NCBI GenBank assembly: GCA_000181795.3 | Contig: CM012955.1 | Span: 12,934,850-12,998,849, forward strand | Length of the DNA stretch: 64,000 bases | Direction of reading: 5' to 3' | Origin: Trichinella spiralis | Lineage: Eukaryota; Nematoda; Enoplea; Trichinellida; Trichinellidae | Shown here: positions 1-10,091 of the stretch, one piece after another | Layout: every line of letters begins with the position of its first letter | Numbering within the stretch: position 1 is the first letter of the stretch | The notes under the pieces: model-generated | The model's input: only the letters and a program-made list of their open reading frames with translations | The model's database searches: none | What the model was told of the DNA's origin: nothing | Translations under genes and position numbers: made by a program

Positions 1-591
1 CAAAGATTTGACGGTCTAATAAAATAGCGTGGGCAAAGACCAATGAGAGAAAAGCGGGACCGAGTAAAACCACCCCGTTGAACATTTAAAATATGCATTT
101 CCACCGTCTTTATGGCACTACCTAGAGACAGACCTACCAAAAATGTAATTAAACGCTTCAAAAATAGAACAATTTGGGCTACCAAAGGAAGAAATGAATC
201 GAAGAGAGATTCAACACCGGAGGAATGATAAATATAGCAAATAAAAACAAACGAACAGACAGAAAAATGAAAACAGAGAGGTGAAACGTTGAAAATATGT
301 AAGTAAGAAATAAAACTTACCACTATTTAATTAAATTGCACAATAAGGTATGACGCGCAGTTGGTAAGCTGACTAATTTGATGATCGTATACTGTAAATC
401 AAAAGTACCTGAACATTCTTATTACTTAATGTATACATACTGTAATTGAGGGTGTATGTATCTGCATAAACATGCATAATATAGAGTTGCACTTGCATAA
501 GAATTATTAATCAGCATTACTTTATGATGTTCTGGAGACAGTAAAAATTGTAAGATTAACTTTGATATTGTTTCTTACATATACAGTATGA

Positions 592-1236
592 AGTACAATT
601 GTCTTTCAACATTCAAGATATATGAGTTCCAGGGGTACTGCGAATGTAGAATTTCTATTAATACTTGTTTTTTCTATCCATACCCTCTGATGATGCCTCA
701 CAGTCTTACTTAACTGGTTGAAAACTGCAGGGGATATCACAGAAGGTCTACTGATTTGCAGGTTAAGTATTCATCCCAGTTTTTTTTCATTTGATTGAGT
801 GCATAACAGTCTAAACTGTTAGTGTATTGCTGCGTACAAGCTTGCCAGAGTGGTTGGACTGTCCGGCACATGTTGTCCAAAAAACATTGTTATTGAAAGT
901 TAGTTCTTTTTTTTTCATTTCTTACAAAATTAGCTATAATCCATAACAAACAGAGAGGCGTAACAGTTCATATGAGGACCAGGCTCAGTTTAAACTGAAA
1001 AAGACTGCTTAGCAAACTAACAGAGCATGAACAATAGGCAGACATTAGCTATTGTATGCGCCTACAGCATCATTCATTAGGAATGCACTCAGATTTTGCG
1101 TTATTCTTACGCTGTGTTGGAATGGGCTAGCTTGGGAGCACACGTTCCGCATTTTCAGACTTCTTTGGTCATGTTGCCAAGCTTACCATTTATTCAGGAA
1201 TCATGTGACCGCAGTTGCCGTACTCGATTTACTTAT
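592..1236 (-). mobile_element. Degenerate pogo/Tigger-like element copy, inverted relative to the copy at 5866-6580
   Basis: The reverse complement of 6115-6580 can be followed by eye along this stretch. Both begin with a TACA end followed by a T/C-rich block, share a TTCTAT-CATACCC stretch, share the 15-base block CAAGCTTGCCAGAGT or its close variant near 840, the block TGGACTGTCCGGC near 855, and TTTTGCGTTATT near 1095. The match fades near 1236, where the foldback arm starts, so the far end looks lost or overwritten. No open transposase frame is visible. Assignment to a pogo-like family rests on the better preserved copy; strand is given relative to that copy. Confidence 0.5.
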
Positions 1237-3009
1237 CGTTCGTCTGCTCGATTTTGGCCCTCCATTTTTGATTGGCTGTTCACTGATTGACTATACCACG
1301 TTGAGCACTAATTAGGTAAATGACTTGGGCAATTTTATTAGCTGTTCAACTTCATCTGCTATTAGATGAACTGTTCAACTAGTATGGCTGCTCAGTCACT
1401 GACTTACCATATATGGACATATAAAATTATCATTTCTCTCTTTTATGAACACAGCTTTTCTGAGACAAATTCAGGGTAAACAACTGATGTACCAGGATGA
1501 ACAATCTTGAAGGTCCCATCCCGCACCAACAGTCACTCTGAGCCAGCAGCTTCACACCAGTTTCACAAGAGTTCAGTAGCAAAAAACAATATATCATTGG
1601 TCAGTGAATGATATATTAAAAATTGCTCACCGGATTTTATCATGGCCTGGTCAGCAGTGAATGGCAGTTCCTGTCGTGTTGCCGAAAGGCGTGTGAATTT
1701 CCAGGCCTAGTTTCTGCACATCAAATCCCAGAGCTGCTTCCACGTCAGAAACTGACCGGCAGATTCTAAGTTGCTGGAGGCATTTCCTGTTAGCTCATCA
1801 TATATTAGTTGAACTAGCCCCAGATCTTTTAAGGCTCATCATGCTTTTTAAATTTATAAAATGCATGTGCCTCTTTTTCATCGATAGCGGTATGGTCACT
1901 GCTCTAAATGACTTCTGTGGCTTCCCGATTAGTTGAGATTGTGCCACGGCAACCTTTTAATGTCTAAATTAGAAAAGAAATGACTGACTTTTGATATAAC
2001 AATAATAATAATAATGTATTATGTTAAACCAATTCAGTTCAACTCAGTACACATTTAATATTTATCATTCTGATTTGTGTGTTTGAGGTATATTAGCTTT
2101 TGTTGGTATAAAAGCGCGTACAACGAATAGCAGAAAAGTTTGTATACAAAATATTGTGCTGATCAGCTCAAATTTAAAGAAATAAAATTACTAAAGCAAC
2201 AAGAAAATGAATGATAAAAAATGTAAAGCTAAAACATTTCATTGGGCCCATAATTTAACAAGAAATGAATATAAAATATCACCATAATTTTCCCTATAAC
2301 GTAAAAGAATCATCATTGTTCTATGCAGTGGTTGACAAAGTTGAACTGGCTATGGACCCCCCCCCCCCCAGTAACCCACATGTTGACGTGGACCCCTTAA
2401 AGTTCATTTAATGTCCAGGGAAAAGGACAGAGTACGGTAAGGAGATTTGGAAGTAGAGTAGTTGTTGTTTTTGATAAAATAAACTGAATATGTAAATGAA
2501 GCATCGACGTGGCGCGTTATGTCAGACGGTTCTTAGCAATTTCAATTGAAATTAAATAAAATGAAGGAGTGGACATCTGAAAATGTCTCCGTGGACGCCC
2601 GACAATGCCTGAATGGACCCCACTTTGGGAACCACTGATTTGATGCTTCGAAGCACACACGTTTTGACACCTAAAACTGACCAATGTAAAGAAGTTCAAG
2701 CACGAAGCCTAAATAATCTAGTTTGAAAATATTACAATTTTTCACAGTTGAGCAATAAAATTTGTCTCAGAAAAGCTGTGTTCGTAGAAAAGAAAAAATA
2801 TGATTATCCATGTCTATATAAAATAAGTCAGTGTCAGAGCCCCCGTATTCGTTCAACATTAGATAGAGAACCATAATTCAATGACAGACCAAAGCTAAGC
2901 AGCTAATAAAATTGTCCAAATAATTCGGCCAATTATCGTTCAATGCAGTATGGCCCATCAGTGAACCGCCAGTTAAAAAAGGAAGGCTAAAATCAAACGG
3001 ACAAACGAC
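1237..3009. repeat. Imperfect foldback (inverted repeat) with about 240-base arms
   Basis: The left arm (about 1237-1471) matches the reverse complement of the right arm (about 2759-3009) over nearly its whole length. Shared blocks include GTTCACTGAT, CAATTTTATTAGCTG and CACAGCTTTTCTGAGACAAA, the last at 1450-1470 and 2759-2780. The arms carry many substitutions and small indels, so the structure is old. The loop of about 1.3 kb contains a separate hAT-type miniature element. Nothing in it looks coding. It may be a foldback transposon or two copies of one repeat that landed in opposite orientation. Confidence 0.6.
2326..2637. mobile_element. Non-autonomous hAT-type miniature element
   Basis: The left end reads CAGTGGTTGACAAAGT. 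The right end, reverse-complemented, reads CAGTGGTTCCCAAAGT, so the terminal inverted repeats match at 14 of 16 bases. The flanking octamers GTTCTATG and ATTTGATG agree at five of eight positions, as expected of an old 8-base hAT target duplication. The 312-base interior has no meaningful reading frame and holds a run of C at about 2357-2369. The ends resemble those of the larger hAT element at 45451-46058. The element sits inside the loop of the foldback at 1237-3009. Confidence 0.6.
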
Positions 3010-3796
3010 GACTACCCCGTCGTAAACCAACCGTACGTTCGCAGCTCCTCATTTTGTTTCGCCCTAATTTTCATTTATCGTTTTTATCTTTTCATTAGTA
3101 GCGGATAGTTAGAATTTCAGTTTAGCCATAATCATTATTGTTATATTCTCCTTTTTGATCGATGTCATTCATCGTTATTCTAAATTTGTTAATGGCCATT
3201 GACACGCTGAATAAAGAACTAGAGTTTTCATTTACTCCGCTTCTTGCAGAAATATAAGTCACCCCATCACAACTTTGTGAACAATCATATCTGCGAATGC
3301 TAAGTGTACTTTAATGTCTTCCACGTTGAGGGATTATTTTCAGATTTTTCTTGATGTTGTTTTTATCTTTCCTAGATTTTGTTCTAAACGGAATATTTCC
3401 GAATGTTGGTTTCAGATTAAAAGCGTGATTATGAAATATGATGACACCACTGTATACAGTAACTGTACTAAACTTCCAGTAATTCTGTCACTGTGTAGCA
3501 AAAAATTTTATGCGTATATTTCAATCAGGAACGTCTAAGGGGCATATTTAAAAATGGAGATTAATAAATTTTGTCATATTAATACCAAAGCTTTGAAATA
3601 ATTTTACATTTACTACATTTAATGAGATAATTGTGAGAAAAACTTTTTTGTTACAAAAAGTGTATGATCTTGAATATCATTATGTACAGTATTTCAAAAA
3701 TATTTACACATAGTTAAGTAAAAACTTTACTATTAAAAATGCAAAATAAAATATACAAATGGTGTAAACAGCATGAAATAGTCATATATAGTACTA
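3010..3796. other. Non-coding stretch
   Basis: AT-rich sequence between the foldback repeat and the NDUFB7 gene. The short open frames here lack codon structure or a recognisable family. It presumably contains the 3' untranslated region and terminator of the minus-strand NDUFB7 gene at its right end. I see nothing else. Confidence 0.4.
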
Positions 3797-4183
3797 TTAA
3801 GCCGCAGCCGCAGCTTGTTTTTCTTTCAGCATTTTTTCTTTTTTTAACAATCTTCTTTCTCTTTCAAATTCTTTCACACGCATTACCATATCCTCCCACT
3901 CACATTTTGTTAACTCGTGTCGTTCATGCTTGCAATTCCAATAAGCAAATGGTCGATTGTTGTCCAAACAACGACGGTGATTGATGTAAAAATGAGCACA
4001 GTAATCTCTATCTCGATATTCCAGTTGCCATGCATCCATTTCTTCGTCGGTGGCTATCATCTGGCGCTTTTTTCGACCACGTGGAAATCCATATAACGGA
4101 TCAAATAATGGCGGTCTTTGACGATCAGGTCTTATAGACGGATCCATCCAACCTTCATAAGCTGATGACCACCACTGACCCAT
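3797..4183 (-). CDS. NDUFB7: NADH dehydrogenase [ubiquinone] 1 beta subcomplex subunit 7 (complex I B18)
   Basis: This is an accessory subunit of mitochondrial complex I, located on the intermembrane-space side of the membrane arm. The 128-residue product, close to the family length, carries the twin CX9C pair typical of CHCH proteins: C-AHFYINHRR-C and C-KHERHELTK-C, each with exactly nine residues between cysteines. It also has the family tail MRVKEFERERRLL and the block YGFPRGRKKRQMIAT. I chose the start MGQWWSS rather than an upstream in-frame ATG because family members begin with a myristoylatable MG and this one fits MGxxxS. A splice-acceptor-like CTCCTAG lies two bases before that ATG, so the first 17 residues of the longer frame would be intron or leader. 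That acceptor could be used for cis- or trans-splicing. The C-terminus ends in five alanines. The coding region is one exon. Confidence 0.93.
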   Translation of the reverse strand: MGQWWSSAYEGWMDPSIRPDRQRPPLFDPLYGFPRGRKKRQMIATDEEMDAWQLEYRDRDYCAHFYINHRRCLDNNRPFAYWNCKHERHELTKCEWEDMVMRVKEFERERRLLKKEKMLKEKQAAAAA

Positions 4184-5865
4184 AACTAGGAGAAGTAAAC
4201 AAAATATTTTGTAATGCATCAATAAAACCAACAATTCTAATCATTAAATACAGGAGAAAGTTTGCTTGTTTTTGTTCCTGTATGTCAATGTTCTGCAATA
4301 ACAATACTTAAATAGTTTGAGAAAATGACAAATACAAAATACAGTTCTAATATATCGGAATATTTGTCTTAAAAATGACATTCAAAACATTAAATTTATT
4401 AATGGAATACCATTTTTAGAAAAACCAGCTACTTTTTTTGATAAAGATTAAAATATACATAAAAAATACAATTAATTAAACTAAAATAAAGCATAAAATG
4501 AATTAACCATTCAAGGAGAAACGTATAATAAGAAACAATAAGAACTGCGTCAAATATTATCCAACTGCAGCAAAAATAGAGACAAATTTAACAACGATAC
4601 ATGTTAAAAAATACACATAAACTGAACTTCCATACAGAGAAATGAAGTGCAATTTCAGATATTTTCCCTGTATCGTTTGAGTAGTTCAAGCGTTATAGTA
4701 TTCAGGATGCTTGTAATCAGCTTGAAATAAAGCAACACATACTAAAAATAATACTAAGAGATTTACAGTATAAGTTTAAACTTGATTATTACATTTTGTG
4801 AATATCAAATGTAATGATAATTCATTTTTCTGCAAAACAAGTAAAAGTTGTTTTATTGCATTTATTTATTGCGTGTTTAACCAATGCACATTTTTCTGTT
4901 GTATATATTGTTTTGCATAATTTTTTGAAATTATAATATTTCTTTGATCGTATGAAGCATGAGGTAAGTAAATTTTATGTACAATTTTTTGTAAATCATA
5001 ATATTCTAAAACATTTTTGATATTTTCTTGAGTTGCCAAATTATTTTTATTTATTGTTATTTATATTAACGATGAACGTTGTGTACATCTGTTTGAATTG
5101 AATAAGCATACCTTTGATGACGCACTGCAATTTGTTTGCTTATCTTAAAACACTATTGCTTATGTAATGTTCAGTTCATTCTTATTAGTCTAATATTAGT
5201 CAAAAGTTTTGCATTGTTACAAGTGGTGGAATGGTACAATTTTTCACCAATGACTGTTTGATTTAAATTGAAATATCACGCTGCGTGTCGTGGGTATTTC
5301 AGTGAATTTTCATTGCATATGCAAGCAATAATTGAGTACTTTTTAATTTGCAAAAGATGAGGATGAAAAGCGTATTGCGTATTGCCATAGCTGAATGCAA
5401 ATTTTGAATTATTTTTGATAGTTTTCGAATTGAGTAATACTGGACAAAATGAGTTTTATATTTGCATTTTAGTACGATATTGGAGCATATATTACATGAA
5501 GTGTAAGTAATTAATTAGTGTAAACAAATTTTCTAAGAAAGCAATAAAGTGGACTTTTGAGGAAGATGTTCATGGGATAAGATGATGTTGTCGATTGTTA
5601 ATTTTTTTTAATTATTATAAACATACTAATCAACACTTGACAAATGGAGACTTTAAAATTGTTGTAAAATGTATTTTTTAGTATTTTACTTGAAATTTTA
5701 TTTTCTTTCACATTGAAAAGTTTAAAGGAATTGTTCATTGTTAACAAAATGTTGAACAGTTAAAAAATTGCTAGCAAGAAGTTGCAAAAAATATTGTTAT
5801 AGTGTGTTTCATGTTTTGACTTGTATTTTTATCAGTTCAAATTGGCTATAATTAATAATTAATTA
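4184..5865. other. AT-rich intergenic stretch upstream of NDUFB7
   Basis: No reading frame of useful length or recognisable repeat was seen. It should hold the promoter and any 5' untranslated exon of the minus-strand NDUFB7 gene. The base composition is strongly AT-rich throughout. Confidence 0.4.
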
Positions 5866-6580
5866 CAGTCGACCTTCAACATTCACGGAATTCAAAACCG
5901 CCAAAAAGATAAAACCTATTTTTAGACCGTAGTATGCATGTATGCTGTGGATCTGCAGGTGCAGTGCAAGGTTGTTTCCGCATATGAGGCTCCACACCAT
6001 AACTGTTGTGATAACGACTTGACCAAATTGGGAGACTAAATAATCGCTACTGATGCTAAGATGAAAAATAAAAGCGTTAGGGTGAGCGGAAGGGAGACGC
6101 TGCGAACGGGAGATTAGCTTACGCCAGCACCGGTTAGGCGATTCCAGAAGCTTGGCAACTGGCCCAGATATGTATGAAAGTGCAGAACGTCCGCTTTCAT
6201 ACTAGCACAGTCCAACACAGCGTGAAAATAACGCAAAATTTTAGTAAATACGTAATGCATGAAACTACTATAGGCACAATGTTTTTTCGATAGCAAAAGA
6301 TGCGCCGGACAGTCCATCCACTTCTGGCAAGCTTGCATGCAAAAGCACACCGATGATTTTCACTGTTATACACTCAATGAAATGAATATGAATAAAAAGT
6401 AAATGTGGGATAAATGTTTAAAATGCATAGGTCCGTGATAATATTCCTTGCAGATATTTCAGACAATTGCGTAGAATTATAAAGCATCGGGAGAGGAGGG
6501 GTGTATGAATAGAAGCGCCAAGCATTCGCGAAAATTCGACATTTGCGGTTCCGCCAGAACGCACAATCGAGGGTCCACTG
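5866..6580 (+). mobile_element. Non-autonomous pogo/Tigger-like DNA transposon
   Basis: The element starts CAGTCGACCTTC and ends GGGTCCACTG; the reverse complement of the end is CAGTGGACCCTC, so ten of twelve terminal bases match. Both ends abut TA (5864-5865 and 6581-6582), the target duplication of the Tc1/mariner-pogo superfamily. The 715-base interior has no intact transposase. A degraded inverted copy lies at 592-1236. The family name is inferred from the terminal-repeat style and the TA duplication, not from a protein. Confidence 0.6.
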
Positions 6581-6831
6581 TATAAAGTATTGGAATTTGA
6601 AGTTATAAAATAAAATAGTAATACGTACAGTTTATTTCCATAAAATTGCTTATTACGGTTATTGTTGAATTGTATATTTTGTTTTTCGTTTTGGAAAATG
6701 TTCTATAAAGTAAAGCGTCGGTGATATGCTGAATAAAACCTGTACATTGTCAACAGATTTTGAAATGGGAGAATTTTTTGAAGATGAATAATATTTTATT
6801 CCAATTTGTTTTCGTGGTGTCGATGTGGTTT

Positions 6832-8188
6832 TCAAACGCACTGCCATGTACGACCAAGTGATGTCAAGGAATCGCCAGAAGTGACTGGCGTCGGCTGCTT
6901 GTCGCAAATATCGAAGCTTATCGTCAAGCAACCAATCTCGTTGTAATACAACAGCCAGGGCAAATAATCTTGTCTGAAATGTAAATTTTGTTTTCAAGCA
7001 ATTATCGTACTCTTTTCTGTTGGAGTGAAATTTCACATATCCGAAGCATGCAGCTTGGTTGGGGCGTTGGTCTTGCTCACCTGTGCCACGAATCTTGCCT
7101 GGCTTTGACGTACCAGTCGCGGAAAGCGATGTATTCGCTGTTGGAAAGGCTCCAGCCGTTCTCTTTCCTTTTCGCTTCCAGTTCACGGTCGACGACCATT
7201 TTGATCTGCTTCTCTTTGTCGATTTTTTTCCTCTCCTGTTCGGCCGTGGCGTTGTGGGCCAGGGTGAATTTGGCCACGACGGTTCCCTGAAATTGAATGT
7301 AAAAAGAGCGAAAACAAAAAAAAACCCTAGCTTACGTAGCCGAGCTGTTGCAAATTTTGGAAAGCATCTTTGTAAATTTTCGCGATTTGGTCATTTTCGA
7401 TGAAATCCAGCTCGCAGTTGCCGTCTTTGTCCAGTTCGCCGAAATCGTGGAAGCAGAATTGCTTTTTCAGCTTGTAAGAGCCGGTCTCGGTCGGGCAGCT
7501 CACATCCTTGAACTGGGACAGGATGCTGGTGGATTTTGCGTCTTGGGCTTTTTTGCCAACTTCTTTCAAGCTGTTGCAAATGTCGCAATAATAGCTGCAA
7601 AATATTCATTGGAATGAATTTGTTGTGTTTTTTTCAAAATTATTTTTGCATATTACCAATTATTTCCATAACCACCGCATCCGTTGGCCGTCGCGTTTTG
7701 GCACGGCAGCTGGGAAAATTGTGGCAAATTCCACCATGTGTATTCAATTTTGGCGAAAAAGCTTTTGTGCAATTTTTGTTCTTTGATATGCGTGGTCATT
7801 TCCAGCGTGAAGCATCCGGGTATTTTGATCGGATTCGGCGTGATCACAACCGACTTTGGGTCGATGTACATGACCTTCTGGCTGCTGGTTTTGGCTAAAA
7901 ATGAACAACCACCAAATTTCATCAATTGGCAGATTATGCTTTGGTTTTGATTGTATAAATTATTGGTCCAATTTACTCACTGCAGTCAACAGCTTTTCCC
8001 GGTATGAGGTATTTTGGTTTGCACTTGGATTGTTGTTGAGCTGGTGTTGGTGGACGGTTGGAATAGGGTTTCGAATTTTGGGATACACGACAATGCGGCA
8101 GACGCGGATTGCATTTTGAGATGCCCATCACTCTGTCGACGTACAGCAACAGTAGCGTGGTGTACACTAGATGCATTGTTGGATTCAT
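6832..8188 (-). CDS. Secreted GM2-activator-like (ML domain) protein, five exons
   Basis: The family comprises secreted or lysosomal lipid carriers with a beta-sandwich that holds a lipid. Exons, in transcript order: 7981-8188, 7657-7894, 7336-7594, 7081-7286, 6832-6973. All joins are GT..AG and stay in frame, giving 350 residues. Residues 1-22 are a signal peptide (MHLVYTTLLLLYV core). Family landmarks in order: ITPNPIKIPGCFTLEM (compare the P-x-PI-x-IPG motif), the Cys-rich NNCYYCDICNSL, CPTETGSYKL, GTVVAKFTLAH and NEIGCLTISFD near the end. Human GM2A is about 190 residues. The extra length lies in a Pro/Gln-rich segment after the signal peptide and a highly charged, probably helical insert at roughly residues 235-300. 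AATAAA is at 6795-6800 on the coding strand, just past the stop. The paralogue group and bound lipid cannot be told. Confidence 0.85.
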
Positions 8189-8760
8189 CGAAATCTATAA
8201 TATTTTCTGTAATTAATTTGTGGCATCACTTTTGCAAGTATATATATATATATATATATATATACAAATGCAATTCGATTGAAATGTTTCAGCGCAACTT
8301 GTTCATCAATACTAGCATCAGTATGACTGTAAAGATCAGTTGATTAACAGAATGAATATTAGTTATTTTAAAAGTTCAAATTAAATTTTTGTAATATTAA
8401 AAAAAGATGATTTTATATTTTTTTTGCTTTTTTGTTTGTGTATATGTGAAACAAGAATCCTCGCAAATTTTCACTCGGAACCGTATATTTCAAATTTTTC
8501 CATCGAAACAATTTTGCTTGCTTTCTGTTTGAAATTTTTTTTGAAAAATATTCATTCAAAATTTAAAAAAAAAAGAAAGAATTCACATCACAAGATGGCT
8601 GGTGACCGGCTGGCAGTTTCTGCGACCTATTTACTCGAAGGAAGAAAATTGTACAGTAGGAAACAGTGAGCACTTTCAACGCTCTGTTTGTTAGTTGAAA
8701 TTGTTGGTGAACTAATTTTTCAAGCGGCTCTTTTTCCATCGTCGAGCAAAAACTGACCCA
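8189..8760. other. Upstream region of the GM2-activator-like gene, with a TA microsatellite
   Basis: A (TA)n tract runs from 8239 to 8264, about 50 bases upstream of the minus-strand start codon. A short plus-strand frame at 8595-8669 begins MAGDRLAVSATYLLEG and overlaps a GTGAGC donor-like site. It could be a tiny first exon but joins in frame to nothing I can identify, so I do not call it a gene. Confidence 0.3.
8239..8264. repeat. (TA)n microsatellite
   Basis: Thirteen TA units just upstream of the GM2-activator-like gene start on the minus strand. Confidence 0.9.
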
Positions 8761-9819
8761 ACGCTGCGGTGGGGTGGTGCCCTTTTATGAAACGCGACCC
8801 GGGCACCGAAAACTCTAACCCCGTTTCACCATCGCCGTCACGGGTCGACCAAAATTAACAGAACGATAATTAAAATAAAACCCAAAAAACACCAACAGCA
8901 GAAAATGAGAAAGAAATATCGATCGCGTATTGTTTTTTTATAATAAAATTAAAATTCATTTGTTTTTTTGGGGGGTGTGTAGAAGAATTTAGAAATTTGA
9001 AAAATTGTCCATTGTCGGTAGTTGGGAGTGAATTTTGAAAAAAAAATAATCAAGTTCGAAAATATTACAATTCATTTTTTTCAATTACAATCAAATATAA
9101 AAAAAAGCTTCGATAAAAACTTGCTTGTGACGTATTTTGTTGTAATTTTTTGAATCATTTCTGAAAATGTGATTGTTTAATTTGAAATATTTATTATTTT
9201 CTCACCGTGTGAACATTATGTAAAAAATCAATACTGTAAATGGCGTTTTTCCGAATGATGGATATCCAAGATTTCTTCTGTTTTTGTAACTTCAATATTT
9301 CGAAACACGATCTTGGTCAAAATTGTAAATTATTTTTTTCACCCAACTGCCATACAAATTGAAGAAAACGTATTTTGAACAGGGACCGCGTAGGCTGTGT
9401 GAAAAGGAGTTGAAATTTGCAAGCTGAACGACGGGATTAAAATGAACAAAAAATTATTGCAAATGGTAATGAAAAATAAAAATGATTCATATCATTTGGT
9501 TGATTGCACTGTTTGACATTGCTTTTCAGTTTATGTTGACAGCCAACGAGTAAGAAGACAACTCGAAACACGCATTGTTTGCGTCATTTATTGTCGTCAT
9601 GTGTCATGAACATCGAGAGTGCAAGTATTGTTGTTTGAAATGATTGTCAATTATTACAAATAAGAAACTGTACAATAATTAAACTACATGTATACGTGTG
9701 TATTATTCTTTTTTTTTAAATGAAATTTTCCTAAAAAATTAAAATTTTCCGCACGAGCAATATCCGAAACAAAAAGAAAAATCAGCTGAAAATGAGCAAA
9801 TAATAAATAATACTTACAT

Positions 9820-9830
<11 letters not shown>

Positions 9831-9851
<21 letters not shown>

Positions 9852-9852
9852 G
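9831..9852. repeat. (TTG)n microsatellite
   Basis: Seven TTG units in an intergenic region; no frame uses them. Confidence 0.85.
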
Positions 9853-10067
9853 TTTTGAAAATTACTTGGGGAAAGATATTATTTTAATATATTTTTTGTG
9901 GGATTTCGTTGCCGCAGTAGATGTGAAGAGAGCGGGCCAAAGTTGCGCTCAAAAATAGCTAGACCGGTGTAGCTGAGGCAACGGCAAAACGCGAACTGCC
10001 TGCAACTGCAATGGAACCGTAAGAAAAAAGACCAAGAAAGAGAATGAATTGGCAAATCATTACGTGC

Positions 10068-10091
10068 AGATAGATAGATAGATAGATAGAT
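10068..10091. repeat. (GATA)n microsatellite
   Basis: About five to six consecutive GATA units in intergenic DNA. Confidence 0.85.

Noticed and set aside
2357-2369. Run of C as a structured regulatory tract
   Set aside because: It lies inside a decayed miniature transposon and is more simply a homopolymer expansion.
7348-8119. Several plus-strand open frames over the GM2-activator-like gene
   Set aside because: They are opposite-strand shadows of exons whose minus-strand frames show conserved motifs and phased splice sites.
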